Part shown: positions 36,583 to 47,994 of the stretch, piece by piece | How the letters are laid out: every line of letters begins with the position of its first letter | Numbering within the stretch: position 1 is the stretch's first letter | Source: Apostichopus japonicus | Lineage: Eukaryota > Echinodermata > Holothuroidea > Aspidochirotida > Stichopodidae | Length of the DNA: 64,000 nt | Reading direction: 5' to 3' | NCBI RefSeq assembly: GCF_037975245.1 | Contig: NC_092572.1 | Span: forward strand, 10,551,769-10,615,768 | Made by a program: the position numbers and the translations under genes | The notes under the pieces: model-generated | Told to the model about the DNA's origin: nothing | Seen by the model: only the letters and a program-made list of their open reading frames with translations | Databases searched by the model: none

Positions 36583-38013
36583 AGATTCATTGTTTATTAC
36601 CACCATTCTCAAACTCCTCCCCCTTCTCCTCCCCTCCCCTAACCCATCCCAATGTCTGGGATATGGTCATGGGTACTCTCGGAATGATTTGAAAGTGAGA
36701 GAGAATTACCTCTCCTAATATAACTCCATCTGAAACTCTTTAGCAAGCTTATAACAATGCTAACAATTTGGGAACATGCCAATTTAACCTTTAACCTTAG
36801 CTACTAATTATGACCTTTCTCAACAATAGTGGAGACATTTTGCTCTGTTTGTTTTTAATCTTGGTATATTCATTAAAATTCCTATAACTTTAAAAAAGTT
36901 CATTCGTCCAAGGTCAGATTAGAGTTAACTTGCTTTCAACTTTCCAATTGCACTCACAAAATTTAACTTTTTAACCACTTTCTCTCCCACAATATATAGT
37001 ACATTAATCTTCTCCTATTCAGAATTGATCAATGCCCTAATCTTCTACAGAGTTGATTACATCTATAAGCCCTGTATTTGATTTGTCTCGCTGTGTCTGT
37101 TTATGACCTTTCTGCATTACAATGAAGCAAGCAAAGTTTTTGATTCCCTACTGTGCTTTGTTATGTGATATGGTTTAGCCTACACTATTGACCATGATGT
37201 GTCAGGTATGATTACCATGGCAGCAACCAAGGACAAGATGAGACCAGCTCAAGATATCTAATTAATGCTATTTCTGTATCTAATTTCAAAGAATCTGTGT
37301 AGTTGTTACCTTGGTCCTCCTATCTGACCATAGGATTTTGAATGTCTCAGGGCGATGGCAGCATGCGTGCTGTTAACTGAAAGTCTGGAACCAAGAGGTT
37401 ACTGTACATACACTGTATGGTGTAACCTATACATAGCATTCTGAACACACTATATTAATAATGGGCTCTTAGTTTGGAACCTCAAACAAACTTCAGATAC
37501 CAACAAACATTTTGACATCATCCTCATCATCATCATCAACAACATTGTGCCCAAGTTCCATTCCAAATAAGAAATACTTAAGTAATTTTTTAGAGTTTTT
37601 TACCTATACAACATTATTGTACAATATGTAGGAATACAGGTGGACAGGTGATATTTGTGAAAGTCACTGAAGTGAATATAAACTCAAACTGGCATAATTA
37701 AAAGAAGTACATGAACTGGTTCAGTGCTAAGTGTCTCAAAGCAGGGCCAGGGAGTTATTCACAACTCTCCCTGGTTTAACAACTTTCTGATTGGGCTAAT
37801 ACAGTAAGACCGAGTGATGACCCTCCCTGATTTTCTCAACACATGCACATAGTTATTAGGCATTGATTCTGGCAATGTTTTTATATGAGTACAATTACTT
37901 TTACAATTTCAGATTACAAGCCACATTAGCTAATTGTTTACATGTTGCACATAATCAAAGCAATCCACCATACAAATACAAACTTTGTAAATGTAAGTTA
38001 AGTTTTTACATTT

Positions 38014-38026
38014 TGACCTTTGACCC
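38014..38026 (-). promoter_or_regulatory. DR1-like TGACCT-T-TGACCC
   Basis: Read on the minus strand this gives GGGTCA-A-AGGTCA, a DR1. The surrounding text (ACAATCAGGCCCTTCTACTC) resembles the compound repeat near 21.7 kb (CAATAGGGTTCATCTACTC), so this is a fragment of that family. Confidence 0.4.
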
Positions 38027-38904
38027 CAACCAAAAACAATCAGGCCCTTCTACTCATCACAGATATCAGCTGGACCTTCTATATATTACTAATGGACAAG
38101 TCACATAAATTACCAATTAAATATGATTTCACAATAACCATCTTGCCTTCTCAAGGGTTTTTATTCATAATTAAAATATCAACCTCTATATTGACCTTGA
38201 CCTGTACACCACCTGACTGGACAAGGATATCTTTGTGGTCTCTCAATTTCTTCCATCAACAGGGTACAATCATTTACTGCCATAAATTGGTAATTACTCC
38301 CAGTTTTTAGTACAAATCACAAAGGACATAACCAAGCTGTACATTTACGGTAGATCATTACCAAACTGATTCCAAGAAAAGTTACATAACTGTCACATTT
38401 TCCAGATTTAAAGGTAGTCAGTAAAGGCCCCAAATTATGGCATGCTATAAAAGGTTTTGAAAGTACTTTCCTGGAGGAGATCTTTACTCTCCAAATTGAT
38501 CTCCGACATTTCTAAGGAACACCCAAGATGACTGAATGTCCCAGTGAGGAAAATTTCCTCGAAGGTTGTAAAAAAACAGTTTAAGAATTTGGACCAACTG
38601 TGACCATATTTGAATTACCAGCACATTTGGGACCAACACAGCATACTGTACCTTTAATATGGTATTTCTCACAACCGGCAGGATTATACAGTTTTGCCAT
38701 GAACAGAGAGACCTGGTACCTGAAGAGTCATACCCTAAATACTCACATCTGAGGGGATTAGCAGCCCTTTAACTTACTGCAGGTATAACAGATAGCTTTA
38801 GTAGTGCCATGTCAATTAATTAAATCCAATGCATAAAATTGTGCCGACCATACAATATTTGAATAATTTCAATGTTTGAATTATCTCAGTTGTTTTACTT
38901 TCTC

Positions 38905-39076
38905 TGCTGCAAGTCTTTGGAATCAGTTACCTACATTTAAGAGTTTACTGAAGACTCATTTTTTTCTGTTGTGCATTTCAGTGTTGATGCTTTCCACTTT
39001 TGTGAAGCGCCATGAGCATTTACTCGTTTCCTGGAGTGCTGTTATATAAATCTACATTATAATGATTATTATTACC
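38905..39076 (+). mobile_element. 3' end of a non-LTR retrotransposon (copy 1)
   Basis: The plus strand reads A-A-S-L-W-N-Q-L-P, then F-K-S-L-L-K-T-H: the conserved C-terminus of LINE reverse-transcriptase proteins of the CR1/Jockey/L2 type. The usual loop between LP and the FKS-LKTH motif is missing. After it come TGTGAAGCGCCATGAGCA and CTGGAGTGCTGTTATATAAA, then a TTATTATT tail, the typical 3' end of such elements. Only the tail is present, as expected of a 5'-truncated insertion. Confidence 0.8.
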
Positions 39077-39157
39077 AAAACCTCAAAACATGCATTAAAA
39101 TGCAGCTTTATTAGCTTTTGGTATATAACTCCGCTGATATGTAAAGTCCAAAAGCTT

Positions 39158-39327
39158 GTTCTAATCTATCTACTTTTAAGAGTTTACTGAATGCTCATGT
39201 TTTTCTGTTGTACATTTCAGTGTTGATGCTTTCCACTTTGTGAAGCACCATGGGCAGTTACTCACGTTTCCTGGAGTGCCGCTATATAAATCGACATTAG
39301 TATTATGATTACTATTATTATTATTAG
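39158..39327 (+). mobile_element. 3' end of a non-LTR retrotransposon (copy 2)
   Basis: A second tail about 245 bp downstream, same orientation. It shares TTTTAAGAGTTTACTGAA, TGTACATTTCAGTGTTGATG and GGAGTGCCGCTATATAAAT, and ends in ATTATTATTATTAG. It is diverged from copy 1, so this is either two insertions or an old tandem duplication. Confidence 0.78.
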
Positions 39328-41279
39328 TTGAAATCATATGATTATGTCTAATGTCACTTCTGCCTGATGCAACTGTGATATAGGTTATGCTTCCAGTTTA
39401 CCTAATGGTCTTGTACATATTTCTTTCAATGGTGGAATATCATACTATTACAACCCAAAGTATGACCGATTCAACACAACAAATACACCATCCATTACAA
39501 GTACATACATTAGTCATGCATTAAAATAACACAAAATTCATTACATTACCTCTTTAGTATACATCCAACAGCGCAAACTGCAACATGACGGGCAACAATT
39601 TTTCCAAAACTTTAAATCACGAAACAGGTTTTTCCATAAAACTGCTCGTTTTTGGAAGAAAAATGTCACATAAGTTATTACCAAGGAAATAGAGATGTTT
39701 CAATCCATCCAGATTGACTAAAAATGAAGACAGGCATCGCTTTTTCTTTTTACACCATGCTGGTCCGTGCTGATGCAACCACAACACAAAGTGGCAGCAC
39801 CAACATTATAATATACAGTGGTCAACAAGTAATAGCACAGTATCCACATGTATGTGGTTAAAAATAATAAGTCCCATATCACTCTAGCAATTATGTTAGG
39901 CAGATATTTGATCCAAGAGAAATCCAGGAATTAATCAAAGACATGTTTTGTGCGATATATATAGATATAACCTGACAGCTACAGAATGGAAAACTTGGTG
40001 AATTGAGACTATTTACAACCAGCACAGCACTGTATGTATGTGTGACTTGGTTAAGTCAATGAATATATCCTAACTATTAACACTAGGCCTATACACATAC
40101 TGTACTGTACACAGAGTCTACATAGCAACAGGCATGCAGCAATTCTCCTCCCCTTAGGCCTAATATACTCAGATATTCAAGGATCTCACCAAGGTTACCC
40201 CTCATCCCATTGAAGGTGAAATCATTTGGCATGTCATTAAAAACCTCTCCACTTGTACAAACACCACTCAAAGTGGGGTTTTTGCAAATTTAAGTGGTTT
40301 TTACACAAACATGACCAAGGTAAATAAAAACACTAGGGAGAGAATTGTCCACATATATCAACATGAATAACAATTGCTATAATATATTGAACAATTAGAC
40401 TGTACCAGTATGTTTACTAAGAAAACAAATTAAGACATGTTATGGAACTTAATTTGTTTTATTAAAGATTTTCTATTATAATGTAAAATATTATTCTTTA
40501 GTAATTGTAATTCCCACTCTGATGGACGGATGGATGGATGGAAACCACTACTGGTAACAGCTAATTCAGGAGTTGAAATTCCTTGAGAAAACCTTCCCAA
40601 GTTGCAGATTTCAACAAAATTCGTTTTAGTTAATGGTAATACGATACACCTTACTGTAGAACTGTACAAGTGTGTTTGAGTGTCTTTACTCCAACTATTT
40701 AGTAGCTTCTTGTATTCTAGCATCATAGTCTGACCTGTACTCGTAATCGGAACATTTCTTGAAAACCTGGCCAGTAACACCAGTGCAAGACTAGTATGCA
40801 TTGTATAAAGCATAATATCCTAACTTCAAAGTTACCGGTATTAATGGCCGCAGACTTCAGCATGCTCGAGAACTCTCCTAAAGGCTTCGATTCCTTCAAA
40901 TTATTCCCTGTCAGCCAACTGACGATTATTAAAATAACACTTGTAATGAAAATTACTCAATATCAGCATTTGCTTTTTAATGACTGGTAGTAAAATGTTT
41001 TTTTGACATTTGACCATGGGTGACCATTCCTTGACTTTCTAGCATATTTTGAGGAGTGTACTGTATTGATGACCTTTATAATAAGCATTGTACTCTACTT
41101 GTACTCGTATAATGTACTCGTACATAATTTGATGCATGCTACGTTCTCTGATGTCTTTTGTTTCTGTGCAGTTGATGCAGAGGTCGTGGATACAGTACAA
41201 GCATTTGACCCGAGGTCATCTTTGATTTTGAATGCATTTAAGACCACAAATTTTCAGTCTAGATATACTTAACGAACCT
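39328..41279. other. AT-rich noncoding stretch
   Basis: No gene confirmed. A short GGAT run (GGATGGATGG) lies at 40526-40541. The minus-strand 127-codon frame at 40430-40813 shows no domain, no splice context and AT-rich codon use, and is treated as chance. Confidence 0.5.
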
Positions 41280-42420
41280 GTCGCTCATACTGCTCTGGTG
41301 CCAACCAAAAAAAACAGGTCCGTATTTATTCTTGGAGAAGATTGAAATTTTCACACCCACCTTGAAGATGACACAAGTCTTGCCCAAGTATCTCTCCTCG
41401 GAATGAAAAAGAGTATTCTGCAAAAAGACCCTTTGATTCCTGAAAATCGGCAAACATGTGCAACCAACGTGTACATCCAAAACAGAACAGAGGACGAAAG
41501 AACCCTATCAGCTGACACCGACCGATCCCGACGAAATAATAGACACTGCTCGCAAAGACAATTATTCTCACGGAGAACTTGAAACGATCTCGATCATCCC
41601 TTAAAGATGATGAATCCAGAGACCTCAATACGTCTCCTTTTAAATACCACAAAACATCCAAAGTACGGTACCTTCACTCTTCCTGCGACTCCTAAACATA
41701 AAGTCAACGGTCTTTAGAAAACATTTGTGACACCAAAGATGCCCGATTTATGTAACGACTCAAATTATAGATCTATTATTATGATCTATTTCTATTTGCA
41801 TTTTAGACTCCAGGGTGGTAATCATGCAATAAAAAAGGAAAATAATAATAGATAGGATCGGATGTGAGATTATTTATAATGCAGCCTTCACCTCCATTCT
41901 CGACGAGAAAAAAAAAGCCCCAGATTAGAATCAGGTACAGGTGTATTTTTTTTAATTATTTCCGAGAGTGAATCCATGGCTGTGTCTCACAGGTTGGGAG
42001 TGAATTAAAAATGTGTCAAATCGACCACCTCGAAGCTTCACGGTACCTGGAGCAATATCGAGCTTAAAAAAAAATGACAATCGCAACATCCTTGTTCTAA
42101 AATATCCAATAAGTTGGACTTGGAACTCTTTCCGTGGCTCTAAATTTGAAAATTGAAAATTTATTCGATACTCGCTTGCCAAGAATTCAGCCACTTCTGG
42201 GCAACACAGTTATTCTTATTGAAACTGGAAGAACCATATTGAGCAACAGTCAACAATATCCGAGCTAAAAATAAGAGTTAAGAGTAGGAAATTGTCACCT
42301 CAGCTCAATACTATAACGGTAAACGATAAATATAGAAACTCTTCCGACAAGTTTCCGAAATCCTGTCCCGGAACTATTTGCCGAACAATGTGGGGGGTGG
42401 GTGGGCACTTCCTATAATTC
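41280..42420 (-). promoter_or_regulatory. CpG-richer block with TATA-like motif on minus strand
   Basis: CG dinucleotides are frequent at 41470-41680 and 42020-42100. On the minus strand TATTTAAAAG (41637-41646) could serve as a TATA element for transcription toward lower coordinates, where the minus strand stays open for 111 codons (41326-41661). The peptide is Cys- and Phe-rich and unrecognised. A promoter or 5' exon is possible but weakly supported. Confidence 0.22.
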
Positions 42421-42690
42421 CGACTTAAGTGCCGAATTTGTTTGTGGTGAAGATAAATACAATTGTAGGATTCAGTAAGGGATCAAGGATTTTGGGTATT
42501 TTACCCTGGTATTCCAATAAAATATATTCTATACCCTGGGAATTTCAGATTACAAATTTTCGTTACATACAAACTCCAATACGAAGGAAGATTGTTCTCT
42601 ACATAAAGAAATTGAACTTTCACTTTTACCATGAGCACAAATATATCTAAATTTCTGACAAAAAAAATCCTCACTAAAATTATTACTCAG

Positions 42691-42848
42691 TGGTAGGGAA
42701 CAGGGATAGGGGACTAGGGGACAGGGGTAAAGGGCAGGGTAGTGGACAGGGTTAGGGGACAGAGGTAGGGGACAGTAGTAGGGGACAGTGGTAGGGGACA
42801 GTGATAGGTAACAGTGGTAGGGAATATGGGCAGTGGTACAGGACAAGG
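42691..42848. repeat. G-rich minisatellite, 14-bp unit
   Basis: About eleven units of the type GGTAGGGGACAGTG, with 12-17 bp variants. The plus strand has regularly spaced GGGG blocks and could form G-quadruplex. The 98-codon minus-strand frame is the Pro/Leu/Tyr repeat it encodes by chance. Confidence 0.9.
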
Positions 42849-43155
42849 AAGGAAAGGAAAAGTAGGAATAAATTTCAAATCAAATGATAAAATATTACAT
42901 TACTGTACAATCGGGAGCCAGTTAAAATTGTCCTTGCTTGATTGAACAAATTAGACTAAATCATATTTAAGGTAGGAAGCAGCCTAAAGCAGGCAAAATT
43001 ATAGATTGAGGACAGATATCCAATGATGAATGAATGTTTGATTATTACACAGAATGACCACCAGACAATCCACACAATCCTCAACAATCCACACTCCTCC
43101 ACCTTCCCTTGCAAATGGAGATTTCTTCTTTGTGAAGGGCATATAAAGTAAATTT

Positions 43156-43167
43156 CCCCCCCCCCCC
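43156..43167 (+). repeat. Poly-C tract of 12
   Basis: One of about a dozen C-runs of ten or more on this strand of the window. Confidence 0.9.
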
Positions 43168-43602
43168 ACCACTATCGGAATGCATTTTTCTTTTCTTTGG
43201 TTACCATTAATTCTATGCCTTAATGTGCAAATAAATTAATGTCACATCCCAATGTAAAATCTGACAGAAGGCAACAACGGTGAAACCTTCACGAACAGAG
43301 GTTTGGTTCCAAATTTACAAAATCCTCATAATATTAATCTTGATGGATCTGTTGGGTTATGCCTGGAGGGTAAATAGGCTTACTGTACCAAGGACTTGCC
43401 CTCCTGGATCACCCCTGGATTAAACCAACTGAGACTGATCTTCGAACGGTGTCTATATCATCCTTGCCCATGGGGGAAGCATAGGACCTTCTATCACTTC
43501 AGGAGAGATGGAAGGGGAAGAGAGGGGGGGTACAAACTAATTTCAAACTTAGTCATCAAAAACTAAAGAATTTTCAAATTGTGAGGAGAATAACCAAGAG
43601 GT

Positions 43603-44863
43603 TTAAAGGAATTGTCTGGTGGAAGATTTTGATACATTGTTCTTGTAGTTATTATTTTTCTCTTTCTAACCATGTAAAAATTGTCCCCATTCGACATTTT
43701 CTTCTTGTAGAAACCTGGTTTTCAAATTCACCAGTTTCTCACCAAAAGTACCGTTTGTTCGAACGCTTCAATATGGTGTTTGACGTAGTGCTTGCAGATA
43801 GGCAAAACAGGCGACTTGAAGTTAGCACTCCCAATTCCGCAGCAAATTAACTCACGTGTAAGCACATTGAATTGCCTCATATATATAACGTACATACTCG
43901 CGAACGTATATACTACGATGCTCAGTTGGTGTACTTGTATAGCGTTACACATAGTACACTCACATTCAAACCACAGTTCATTAACTGTTCTTCGAACTCG
44001 CTGAAATAAAATTCACGGATCAAATTAACAGTAAAAGGAAACTTATAAAGTATTCGTTAAACCGAAAGATGAAACTTGGCGGGATCGATGTCATCGCAGA
44101 ATTGTCCGATTGTAAACGTTAGGGTAGCCTATACACGCGAACATTCTTCGCGCTGGAGCTGGATACCGCGATGTATAAACAACGAAGAGCCTGCTGTTAA
44201 AACTTATCTTGTGTTACACAAAGACCACGAAACCACCGATCTACTAAATATATTGCGGCTTAAGGAGTTTTGTAAATCATATCTAATTTATAAGAAATTT
44301 CACCGGAAATTATTGAAGAAATTGATCGAATCGTTGTCAGAGCAGAATATAGCGCTGAAAAGCTTAGGCTTCGCAGAACTGTCCGATTGTCAACGTTTGA
44401 GTACAGCCTACATGCGAACATTTTTCGCGTTGGAGCTGGATAGCGCGATGTATAGCCTGAACAACTCAGAGTCTGCTGTTAAAATTTACCTTGTGTTACA
44501 CAAAGACCACGGAACCACCGCTCAAGTACATGGTGGCTTAAGGAGTTTTTGAAAACATATCTAATTTTTAAGAAATTTCACCGGAAATTAAGGAAGAAAT
44601 TTATCTGTATACACACGCTGTTTTTGTTGTGATTACCGTATAGGTACTGTGCGGAGGGTGGGTTATGACGCAATCTGCTATGGCAGAGCTGACGTCACGT
44701 ATTGTACTGTTCAAATTATATTTGAAATGACTATCCATAACGATTAAAAAATCGTTTCTCTGTCAAACGCAACATTAGCGTTCTCATACTTTGACAACAT
44801 GTTTGGAAAATTATTTACTATTTTTTAAGGTAACTTCTTTGGGCCACCAGACAATCCTTTTAA
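43603..44863. mobile_element. DNA transposon flanked by TTAA (Kolobok- or piggyBac-like, non-autonomous)
   Basis: TTAA lies at both edges (43603-43606 and 44860-44863). Inside, the left end reads AGGAATTGTCTGGTGG and the inverted right end AAGGATTGTCTGGTGG, 14 of 16 matching. TTAA target duplications with purine-starting termini suit the Kolobok superfamily; piggyBac also uses TTAA, but its ends usually start with C. The 1253-bp body holds a diverged tandem duplication (next entry), a CRE palindrome TGACGTCA (44690-44697), a CACGTG box near 43853 and a TATATATAA motif near 43881. No transposase domain is recognised. Confidence 0.82.
44096..44602 (+). repeat. Diverged 277-bp tandem duplication inside the TTAA element
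   Basis: Copy one (44096-44325) and copy two (44373-44602) share TGTCCGATTGT, CGCGATGTATA, TTGTGTTACACAAAGACCAC and AGAAATTTCACCGGAAATTA. A plus-strand frame of 158 codons (44076-44552) crosses both. In copy two the frame keeps the peptide LELDSAMYSLNN followed by SAVKIYLVLHKDH. Copy one has an in-frame TAG and a frameshift when aligned, so if this was ever protein it is now broken there. The family is unknown. Confidence 0.8.
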
Positions 44864-45419
44864 AGGAATCATGAGACTTCCCTGGGAGTCTGAAGAATTT
44901 AAACTATTTATTGTACAAAGAGCGAGCATAATGTCAGAATGAACTAACTGTTATTAATATATATGCCAATTGATGTAGAAATGTGATTGTTGAAGCTAAT
45001 TAGATAGATCATGACCACTGTTGATTAATCTGTCAATAATTAAATGATTATAATGGAAGTGTTCATGTTGAATTAGCACGATCAATCTAATTAACTATAA
45101 TTTATGTTAATTTTAAGTTAAAACAAATTGACTGTTCATGCTGTCAGAACTGAGAGAGTGAAGAGTCAAGATAAAAAGTTCAACTGGTTAAAGGTCTAGT
45201 ACTGACACCTATGACCAATATTGTCCTAATCACTCTCATCTATTCTAGGCTTTAGAAATCATGAAAATAGCTGCAACTCCCATCAAATATTGACCAGTTT
45301 ACAAGTCTTTCTTAATTCTAGTTTTATTTATGAATAACAATTAGCAATTATGCACATTGTTGGTGTAGAAGCGAGTGACTGCCTAATTTTCTGTTATGAT
45401 ATTCCTTTGCTTTTACAAC
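44864..45419. other. AT-rich noncoding stretch
   Basis: No gene or clear repeat was recognised between the transposon and the dispersed repeat. Confidence 0.5.
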
Positions 45420-45750
45420 CTTTGTTTGAAGGACACTGAAAACAGGTATGAGGCCTGAGGTGACTTTGTGAAATATTTGATTGCCTTAGAAACTGTGAAA
45501 ATAGGAATATCACATTATTCAAATGATATGTGTACTTGTAATTAGGGGTTAACTTATTAAAGCCTAATATAAGAAATTTTGGATAAGCGCACTCCATGTC
45601 ATTGTTTGCACATATTTAATGGTTTTCCACAGATTTATCAAAACTTCAAATGTGTATAACTTGGAAACAAAAGGTGCTTGTCGAAAACTTTAAACAAATT
45701 ATGAATGAGATTATCACACACAACAAATATACTCAATATGTGGCAAATTG
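45420..45750 (+). repeat. Dispersed repeat, copy B (inverted relative to 18450-18770)
   Basis: Matches the reverse complement of 18450-18770 in order and spacing over about 330 bp. Both copies fade out after ATATACTCAATA-GTGGCAA (this copy) and its counterpart, which suggests a common element end there. Confidence 0.85.
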
Positions 45751-47738
45751 GCTAGGTGTCCATAGTACAATTAAATAATCACTAATTAAATAATCAATAG
45801 ATGTGTATTGTAGGCCTAACGAAGACCTATGAAGGGATTCATTGTTTCAGCTTCAAGTGAAATTATCTATCACCTGACTCTTACAACAATGGCTTTTCAA
45901 ATTCTTTTAAAAAAAAACCTGCATTACAAAAACAAAGAAGAGATTTAAGGAACAAGAATGGTAATGACACAAACACACACACAAATAAATGAGGGCAGTA
46001 TTTGTAAATAACCACTGCCAACTTCTGTTGGCTGTTAATATTGTATATGGATATTCATTGCACTGTTATGTGTAGCTTCGGCTTAAAAGAGTTATTATAA
46101 CACAAGTTCCATGTTACATAATGCCACACTGATTTAAGTGAATTTTCCATCACCATCCCCTCCTCCACCCCACCACTCCCCCCCCCCTCAACCCTACACA
46201 CTAAGTATGCTTAAAACTCAAATAACTTCAACACAGTTTTAAGTCTGGAAACCATTCTCCCTATCAATGAGACTTTAATCCCATTAAACATAACCAGAAA
46301 ACCAACAGGCTTAAAACCTGCTTTCTTACCACATTTTTTTCGAGAACAATTAATTTGCCACTGCCATCGAGTTACGACCATTGTTGTTGATCAGCAAGAT
46401 TCTTGAGCTAATGTGGCCCACCTTCCCTCCCCCCCCCCCCTCCTTTCTAACATTATTTAAGTTGGAAGTTCATAAAGTGTTTATGTTGGATTTAGTTACC
46501 ATGTTAACAGTACAAGGTTTTCAGACTTTGACCTCAAATAAACTTTCACCTCAACAGAAAATAACACGGTTCTTGCACAAAGGTCAATCTTCATAATAAA
46601 CAGACCGTAAAATTCAAGCAATAATTTCTGATGAAAAGTTGCTCAGTTCTTAAAAGTTGCTCATTTCTTAAAGTTCAACCATACAGAGGAGACCACCCCT
46701 CCCCCAACCTTCTTCCTGCCCTCCTCCAAACCCTCCCCTAGGCCTCTTCACATCCCTTTCCATCCCAACTTACCTGTCAATGATGGCACATTGAAATTAT
46801 GACATAGACTTAATATAACTTTAAATGAACACATTTTTAACCATTTCATTACATAATTTCAAACCTATCCATTTTCTTGCCTTCAAGGAATTATCCACCA
46901 CAATAATCTAATCTTCCATACAGAATGAGAACCACACAAATTAATGATACATCCCAGTCCCTAGTATACCTATCTCCCCCCCCCCCAAAAAAAAATACAA
47001 AAAATAAAATGATATCAGAGAAGCTGACAGACCTTTTATACATGTGACTTTCACCTCACAGTTGCAACTTTTGAAGGTCTTTATCATTCTTGATCTCTTC
47101 TCAATTATTTATTTTGCTTTCACCATTGCAGCTTCCCAGAAAAAAAATAAGTTCCCGTTTTTTCCCCCATCCAAAAAGATGTACACAACAGGCCTAAGGA
47201 CCTTCCTTCAAGATTAAAAAGCTTAGACCACCTAAATGCAAAAACATCCTCCATAAAGCCCCACCTCTTCACCTCCCTCTGTAATTATTAGTCCATATTA
47301 TCATCCCCCAGGAAACCTGAATTTTGTCACTCTCCGTTCGACCTCTGACCTCTCCCCAACTGTATCCCACCAAATAAGTTTTAATAGGGTCTGCCAGTTC
47401 ATGCTGTAGCGAAGTCAAACTTCTCCACAGTTATGTAAATGAATGCAGTTCTCTAAGTGGGTGGTCTATATACAGATGCAGCAAATTGATTTTTTTTTTA
47501 CTTTTTTTTCTCCTTTGCCTTTTTAGTGCAGACAACCCCACAGTCACATGTATACACATTCTCAGAGGAACAAACACACCACACACCACACACATGTGTA
47601 CTCTAATCAATAAAAGAAAAATAACTGCTCCCCTCCTTTATTCATTGCACAGTTTCTGATCTAAATTACCCAAGACAGCATAATACCTTTTGCAGCAGCT
47701 TTTAAACTTACTCAAGCATTCACTGAAAAAATCAATAC
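45751..47738. other. Noncoding stretch with poly-C tracts
   Basis: No gene. C-runs at 46178-46187, 46429-46440 and 46976-46986, with further C-rich stretches at 46150-46195 and 46695-46740. T-runs near 47489-47510. Confidence 0.5.
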
Positions 47739-47992
47739 TTGACTCCCAGCTCATTTCTTAAAACCTCTAGAATAGAAATAAAGGAAAACAACAGTGAACT
47801 CGACATCAAACCCGAGACCAAATTCGACACCACTCTCGACACCACTCTTGATGATGATGGCACCGTTCTGCACCACACCAGGGACGAAGAATTCCAGTCC
47901 CCATCACCCCTCTCTTTGATCCCCTTCTACTGTTATAACACAATATATGCCACGGAATCGTGGATCTTTACACATCAGCTTGTAATTCTTTA
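47739..47992 (+). CDS. Uncertain coding-like segment, acidic peptide
   Basis: An 84-codon frame whose middle is unusually acidic and Thr-rich (KPETKFDTTLDTTLDDDGTV). It is CpG-containing and unlike the low-complexity frames around it. An acceptor-like CTCTAG precedes 47769, but no clear donor follows, and the minus strand is open over the same region. The frame could be an exon or part of an old repeat; no family is recognised. Confidence 0.18.
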
Positions 47993-47994
47993 AT

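Larger units (their letters stand above)
35829..38904. other. Noncoding stretch
   Basis: No gene recognised. A purine/G-rich tract at 36026-36090 (runs of GGGG) may form G-quadruplex. A C-rich tract lies at 36616-36642. The 96-codon frame at 38020-38310 overlaps a GACCTTTGACC-type repeat fragment and is not recognised. Confidence 0.5.

Noticed and set aside
40430-40813. 127-codon minus-strand frame as an exon
   Set aside because: No recognisable domain, no convincing splice sites and AT-driven composition.
41326-41661. 111-codon minus-strand frame as a protein
   Set aside because: An overlapping second minus-strand frame is also open and the peptide has no motif. Kept only as part of a possible promoter block.
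44076-44552. 158-codon frame as an intact transposase
   Set aside because: No catalytic motif is visible, and the first repeat copy has a stop and frameshift relative to the second.
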